Assembly (NCBI GenBank): GCA_025057575.1
Contig: JANXBO010000002.1
Location: 56,506 to 101,320, forward strand
Length of the DNA stretch: 44,815 nt
Origin: Candidatus Caldisaccharidevorator malaysiensis
Lineage (GTDB): Bacteria; Armatimonadota; Fervidibacteria; Fervidibacterales; Fervidibacteraceae
Direction: 5' to 3'
Shown: one piece after another, positions 40,633 through 44,815 of the stretch
Layout of the letters: every line of letters begins with the position of its first letter
Numbering within the stretch: the first letter of the stretch is position 1
Position numbers and translations under genes: made by a program
Notes under the pieces: generated by a model
Databases searched by the model: none
Told to the model about the DNA's origin: nothing
The model's input: only the letters and a program-made list of their open reading frames with translations

Positions 40633-43395
40633 CTATTGAGGCTTCAGTATGGTCACATCCTGGCGTCGGGACGGAGGGGTTACCCTAAGAGAAACAAGGC
40701 GACCGTTGACCAGTTTGCCTTCAAGGACTGTTCGGTAGGGTGCATGCAAGCGGAAGGAGACATCCCAGTTTCGCGGCCAGGCGGGAAAGAGGAAAATCTT
40801 CTTCCCCTCCGTCTGAAGGAGCATTGCCTGAAGGGCTTTCATTAGAACGCCCCCGTGGTCCTGATCGGGCGTCCAGTCGTAGTTGGGACCCCAAAAGGCA
40901 GGAAAGCGGCAAAGAGGATCTTTGTTTCGGGCACGACCGACGATGTAGTCACGGGCTTGGTCGGCTACACCCAGGTATGCCATAAAAATATCATCCTGTC
41001 GCCATCCGAAGTTTCCCCTGTGCCGGCGGTGGTGAAGGGCATTGATCCCCAACGGAGCATTCTCTTTTTCAAAAGAAACGAGCCGGAACGGAAAGACAGC
41101 GTATAACTCCGGGTTTTCTACATTGGCTTCCTTTGCGAACCTCTCAGCGGGTGCCAGCAAAGTCAGACCGTTCATCTGACGGACCGGCAGGGGTGGTATT
41201 TTTCTCTGAAATTCTTCCAGAAAAACCCTTTGTTCTTTGGCAAGGATACGGGGCGGCAGAGAAAGGAGTCTTTGAGTGATGGCGTGCAGACCAGCGACTT
41301 CCGGCATTGGATTGAGGCACTCCCACCAGGTCTCCAGTGCTTGGGATGGTTCCATAACTAAGCGACCGTCCGATCCTGTCCGATAAAAGTTATTGAAGAA
41401 TTTAAGGACCTCTATGGCAAGGGGAACGGCTCTTTTTTTCAAAAAAGTTTCGTCCAGGGTGTGCTCGTAGTAGTCCAACATCAGGAACGCCAACTCTAAG
41501 CCCCCGACCCATTCATACTTGTGCCAGCCGGAAGTTTGCAGTTTGTCTTGTCTTTCTGCAGCCGGTGGCTCCCAACCGTAAGTGGCTGGAAAGACAGCAC
41601 CCCAAGGATAAATGCATTCTGGAAAATAGGCTCCATCAAACCCAAAATAGTGGCGGGTCCGGTATCGGCACACCTCAAAGACCTCGCCGGCATACATTTT
41701 AAAGAAGGGCTGGAGGATATCAAAATCACCGCTGGTGGCGGCGCTATAATAGGGTAGGCGTGTGTTCTGCCACCAATAACCGGGTCCCCATCGGCGGTAA
41801 TCGGCATCGTAGGGTTGACCTGGATAGGGCATCACGAAGGTGGAACCGTTAAATTTGATCGGATAGGCACCACGACCCGCGCAGGCAGTGATAAATCGCT
41901 GAAGGATGTAGGCTCGGCAGACATCATAACCAGCGGGATTTTCATCACCAGCAAGCCAACGCCCGTCCAAATAAATTTGCAACTTGCCCTGTGCGATGAC
42001 GGCAGCGATGTGATGCCAAGTGTCGGGTTGCAACACATCTTTGACCAATAGGGTTCGGGATCCGACAATCAGTCGGACGCTCTTTCCTGGATAGGTATCC
42101 AACAAAAAACCATCCGACCCCCCGGGAGTAATCTTATCAAAAATCCTGCCACCCGCATCGTCGTCCTTCACACGGACCCAGGCTTCACAGGTAAAACTGG
42201 ACAGTTTCTCCAAATCGGCATTGAGGATGGTTCCTGTTTTTGGGCGAATCCGACTGACGGCCACCCGGGATCCTGCTAAGACCTTTTTGGGTCCCTTAAA
42301 AAGGTCTTGTATCTGGTTTGGTGACAGAGAACCTCTGAGGACAGATGCTCGGGCGATGTCGCCTCTGAAAATACTACCGCCTGCCTGATCCACACCAATC
42401 CTTAAGGGATGGCTGTTAGACGGCACGGGGGAGGAGAGTTCTACCTCTCTATCGCGAATCAGTATCCAACTTCTCTTCCAAAAAGCGTCCCACCATCGGA
42501 TGTGATCCCTTCTTCTTTTTTGACAGTCCATTTTTGCTATCTTCTTTGCCAGCGAACGAATGTCGGAAAGCCACTTTTCTGGGGAAGACGGTTGTTGAGT
42601 CAAAATGCAGATGCTGAACCGATGCCGATTTCCTAAGGGTGTCGTCATCTGCGTCTGATTGATCTTTGTCGCCGGTCCGTGGGCGAGAACTAATCCGCCA
42701 AAGATTCGGTCGTCCAAAGGATCGTGCCAGGGCGCATCGGTCAAGTCCTGTAACGCCATCGTTACGTCCGCTGCCTCGGATTTCCCGTTGAAATGAAACC
42801 AGCAAAGACCTTCCGTTACCTCTTCCGCAATGGTATCGGGTTTCAGAACGAGTTGAGGTGGATTGGGACAGTCAAGATAAATGTCGCTGCTCTCGGAACT
42901 TGTTATGATCGTTGGTGTTGTTCTCCAAAGTTCCAAACTGGTCGTTACAGAAATAGGGCGGCGGCTGTCAATGGTCACCGTTATGACCGGTAAGTGAGCG
43001 TCCACCCAAAGGCGGCACGTGACTGCAGGTGAGTGGACCCCTCCAGCGGTAATCAAAATTTCCCCCCGCCGCAAAACCAATTCCTGCCGGAAGTTTTCTC
43101 CCCTCTTGAAGGGATTCGACGACAACGAGAAGCGCACTTTGCCCACTTTCAGCAACCGGTTGAACTCGTCCCAAGAGTCCGACTTGCCGATGTAAAAGAG
43201 CAGGTCTTTGTCCTCTTCCACCCAAACGTTCAGGGTAATGTCCCCGTTGCCCAAGGGCATAGACCCCAAGGCGTCCTGAGAGGGCGTCTCCCAGACCACG
43301 TTAAAATTGTCCAGGGTCGGAAAATCGGACCAACCGGGGCTTGCGGACAAGAGGACAAGTAAAGTTGCCACCAGCAACAGACCCATTAACCCCAT
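40633..43395 (-). CDS. DUF5703 / LamG / helical-barrel glycosidase-like secreted protein
   Basis: About 920 residues from the ATG at 43395, with a signal peptide (LMGLLLVATLLVLLSASPGW). The DUF5703 beta domain (about 25-300) has WETPSQDALGSMPLGNGDIT and FYIGKSDSWDEFNRLLKVG. A LamG-like insert (about 310-485) begins with the strand unit PLRIGVDQAGGSIFRGDIAR, normally the end of such a domain, and then has SSFTCEAWVRVKDDDAGGRI and WHHIAAVI. An (alpha/alpha) toroid follows (about 490-860: FNGSTFVMPYPGQPYDADYR, GAYFPECIYPWGAVFP, LVMEPSQALETWWECLNPMP), then a short beta tail. The layout recalls GH95-like fucosidase/galactosidase proteins; Glu in FPEC is a candidate acid. The gene frame is open further upstream, but no ribosome site or signal supports that. 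Confidence 0.88.
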   Translation of the reverse strand: MGLMGLLLVATLLVLLSASPGWSDFPTLDNFNVVWETPSQDALGSMPLGNGDITLNVWVEEDKDLLFYIGKSDSWDEFNRLLKVGKVRFSLSSNPFKRGENFRQELVLRRGEILITAGGVHSPAVTCRLWVDAHLPVITVTIDSRRPISVTTSLELWRTTPTIITSSESSDIYLDCPNPPQLVLKPDTIAEEVTEGLCWFHFNGKSEAADVTMALQDLTDAPWHDPLDDRIFGGLVLAHGPATKINQTQMTTPLGNRHRFSICILTQQPSSPEKWLSDIRSLAKKIAKMDCQKRRRDHIRWWDAFWKRSWILIRDREVELSSPVPSNSHPLRIGVDQAGGSIFRGDIARASVLRGSLSPNQIQDLFKGPKKVLAGSRVAVSRIRPKTGTILNADLEKLSSFTCEAWVRVKDDDAGGRIFDKITPGGSDGFLLDTYPGKSVRLIVGSRTLLVKDVLQPDTWHHIAAVIAQGKLQIYLDGRWLAGDENPAGYDVCRAYILQRFITACAGRGAYPIKFNGSTFVMPYPGQPYDADYRRWGPGYWWQNTRLPYYSAATSGDFDILQPFFKMYAGEVFEVCRYRTRHYFGFDGAYFPECIYPWGAVFPATYGWEPPAAERQDKLQTSGWHKYEWVGGLELAFLMLDYYEHTLDETFLKKRAVPLAIEVLKFFNNFYRTGSDGRLVMEPSQALETWWECLNPMPEVAGLHAITQRLLSLPPRILAKEQRVFLEEFQRKIPPLPVRQMNGLTLLAPAERFAKEANVENPELYAVFPFRLVSFEKENAPLGINALHHRRHRGNFGWRQDDIFMAYLGVADQARDYIVGRARNKDPLCRFPAFWGPNYDWTPDQDHGGVLMKALQAMLLQTEGKKIFLFPAWPRNWDVSFRLHAPYRTVLEGKLVNGRLVSLRVTPPSRRQDVTILKPQ

Positions 43396-43697
43396 CAATC
43401 CCTCGTCACTCCTTTGCCCCTTTGTTTTCTTTAACCCATAAGGACATCTACTTTTCCAGTTTACCATAGCCTGTATGTTGATTTTCTCATTCTGAGACGA
43501 AAAGTGCGCGAGGCAGGAAACAAGCGCTGGGTAAGAGCAGAAAATCAGTTGGCGGACCTGCTGGAAAGCAGATTGGGTAATGTCTTGGTGGTCCTTTGCG
43601 TTATTATTCTTGGACGCAAAATCAGGATCCGGATATGACTGGTCCAAAAGCGAAGGTGCCAGCGTCCGGTTGAAGCCGTTGCAGCAGGTGAGGCAAT
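43396..43697. other. Divergent intergenic region, no gene seen
   Basis: About 300 bases between the divergent glycosidase-like and folE2 genes. I see no convincing gene, tRNA or terminator. A small inverted repeat, TCTCA-TTC-TGAGA (43485-43497), lies near its middle. Promoter hexamers on both strands are only weak matches. Confidence 0.5.
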
Positions 43698-44495
43698 TTG
43701 GAGAAAGAAACGCGTTGGTCATTAAATACGGAGTTAGAACGCTTGGCGGATGTCCAATCCGAAACACCGGAGCACGAGATAGACCTGACGAGGGTCGGGG
43801 TGACCAATTTCCGCTATCCCGTCCTCGTCCGCAAGAGCGGGGAAAACCTACGGGTCTTCGTCACCATTGAAGCATCCGTCAACCTTCCGCCCGACCAGAG
43901 GGGCGCTCATATGAGCCGGTTCGCCGAAGAAATCGTCAGCACCTTTCAAATGCCAATGGAAGCCGATTCCTACGAGGACCTTGCAGAACGCCTGGCAAAG
44001 GACATACTGAACGCCCACGACTATGCCGCCTACTGCACCCTGAGAATTGAAGGCGAGTCCCATCGGGAGGGGCATCCCTACAAGATTTTTGCGACCTATA
44101 ACACAGCTACGGAAGAGAAAAGCATCGGAGTGGAGGTGGTCGGCGCCCTTGCCTGCCCCTGTGCGATGGCGATGACGGGCGGTATCACCCACAACCAGAG
44201 GGGTAGCCTGACCGTTGCAGTCAAAACCAACGGCAACAGAGTCAACGCCACGGAACTGGCTACCCTGGCGGAAGCAGCGTTTTCGTCCCCCGTTCGCTTG
44301 CTTCTTAAGAGACCGGACGAAAAGAGGGTCGTGGAGCAGATGCACCAGAGCCCCCGATTCGTAGAAGATGTGGTCCGCCACTGCGTCGTCGCCTTGAAGA
44401 AAGCCTACCCCGGCTCCTGGGCACGGGTCCGGTGCGTTTCAATGGAATCTATCCATCCCTACGACTGTTTCGCCGAATGGGAAGGAAGCCTGTGA
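43698..44495 (+). CDS. folE2: GTP cyclohydrolase IB FolE2 (MptA-like)
   Basis: Metal-dependent GTP cyclohydrolase making 7,8-dihydroneopterin triphosphate, entry to folate or other pterin and queuosine-related pathways. The 265-residue protein has the family marks VTNFRYPVLV, GAHMSRF, the metal and catalytic loop ALACPCAMAMTGG (C153, C155), THNQRG and the end SIHPYDCFAEW. FolE2 replaces the zinc enzyme FolE in many bacteria and is often favoured when zinc is scarce; nothing here shows zinc control. The TTG start has AGGTGAGG a few bases before it. Confidence 0.95.
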   Translation: MEKETRWSLNTELERLADVQSETPEHEIDLTRVGVTNFRYPVLVRKSGENLRVFVTIEASVNLPPDQRGAHMSRFAEEIVSTFQMPMEADSYEDLAERLAKDILNAHDYAAYCTLRIEGESHREGHPYKIFATYNTATEEKSIGVEVVGALACPCAMAMTGGITHNQRGSLTVAVKTNGNRVNATELATLAEAAFSSPVRLLLKRPDEKRVVEQMHQSPRFVEDVVRHCVVALKKAYPGSWARVRCVSMESIHPYDCFAEWEGSL

Positions 44496-44504
44496 TCTTT
44501 GTCG

Positions 44505-44533
44505 TTGACTTGCCTACGGTCTTGTGGCACAAT
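44505..44533 (+). promoter_or_regulatory. Promoter of the lipoprotein gene
   Basis: TTGACT (44505-44510), 17 bases and CACAAT (44528-44533) lie 37 bases before the ATG at 44571. The -35 matches 5 of 6 and the -10 4 of 6 consensus bases. Confidence 0.5.
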
Positions 44534-44570
44534 GGGTAGTTAAAATCAGATGGAGGAGGCGAAGTGCGAG

Positions 44571-44815
44571 ATGGCGAAGCGGTATCGGCTTGCGCTGGGC
44601 TTGGTTCTGTCATTAGCGGTTGTTGGCTTGTTTGCGGGTTGTTCGGGAGAAGGTCCCAGACCACCTTCAGAGGTGAACGTAGTAGAAAACGAGGGGCCTA
44701 CCCAGCTTGTAACCATTGGCGCACCAGGGGGACCTACCAGCGTGCAGGATTTGGGCGGCGGTAATTTTCACATCACGGTTGATGGTCGCGATATAGAGAC
44801 TCTTGCTCCTGTCCC
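44571..44815 (+). CDS. Lipoprotein, C-terminus cut by the window edge
   Basis: Eighty-one codons are visible from the ATG at 44571, which has GGAGGAGG 11 bases upstream. The start is a classic lipoprotein signal: basic MAKRYR, hydrophobic LALGLVLSLAVVGL, then the lipobox LFAGC with the modified Cys at position about 25. The mature part begins SGEGPRPPSEVNVVEN and turns to Gly- and Thr-rich sequence (GPTSVQDLGGGNFHITVDG). No domain can be named from this part. It has its own promoter after folE2. Frames in this region other than this one give no signal. Confidence 0.85.
   Translation, partial: MAKRYRLALGLVLSLAVVGLFAGCSGEGPRPPSEVNVVENEGPTQLVTIGAPGGPTSVQDLGGGNFHITVDGRDIETLAPV

Noticed and set aside
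1..44815. CRISPR arrays, tRNA or rRNA genes, complete insertion sequences, prophage or toxin-antitoxin modules
   Set aside because: I saw no regularly spaced repeats, no cloverleaf-like tRNA, no transposase and no phage structural gene in any frame.

Overview
This window looks like chromosome from a diderm, probably thermophilic bacterium; the gene style (large secreted multidomain carbohydrate-active proteins, prepilin/DUF1559-type proteins, many TTG and GTG starts, strong AGGAGG ribosome sites) resembles the Armatimonadota, for example Fervidibacter-like lineages. That placement is inferred from gene content only. The lipid A genes lpxC, fabZ and lpxA show that the cell makes a lipopolysaccharide outer membrane. 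I see no tRNA, rRNA, CRISPR array, complete insertion sequence or prophage.

Layout. 1-2113 (minus): secreted protein of unknown family, running off the left edge. 2.2-9.0 kb: two divergent GT4 glycosyltransferases, then a plus-strand envelope run of lpxC, fabZ, lpxA, an AMIN/amidase_3 cell-wall hydrolase and a GerMN protein; purM faces them. 10.3-13.0 kb: a decayed glycoside-hydrolase-like pseudogene and a seven-repeat FG-GAP propeller protein. 13.0-17.9 kb (minus): a tight six-gene operon (sugar isomerase-like protein, two amidohydrolase-like proteins without the usual metal ligands, TPR protein, secreted M28 peptidase, CDGSH protein) with a palindrome over its likely promoter. 18.0-23.9 kb (plus): small membrane protein, a very large secreted clan GH-D-like glycosidase, a small Cys-rich secreted protein, a prepilin and an FkbM methyltransferase. 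24.0-33.7 kb (plus): addB-addA, pheS-pheT and a 2[4Fe-4S] ferredoxin.

33.7-39.6 kb (minus) is the most unusual region: a phospho-Ser/Thr signalling island with a membrane-anchored tandem-FHA protein, a PP2C phosphatase, a zinc-ribbon ORF, a TM2-FHA protein, a CapA-like protein and a Hanks-type kinase. The kinase gene is broken just after its DFG motif, with recognisable activation-loop codons still readable beyond the stop, and the zinc-ribbon ORF runs into a frameshifted remnant of a second capA. The island therefore seems to be decaying or rearranging while its phosphatase and phosphopeptide readers stay intact. 39.8-44.8 kb: a methyltransferase, a large DUF5703/LamG/helical-barrel glycosidase-like protein, folE2 and the start of a lipoprotein gene.

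Two clear pseudogenes and one chimeric ORF in 45 kb point to local gene turnover, while the housekeeping genes are intact. One housekeeping gene, pheT, lacks the usual EMAP-type tRNA-binding insert.
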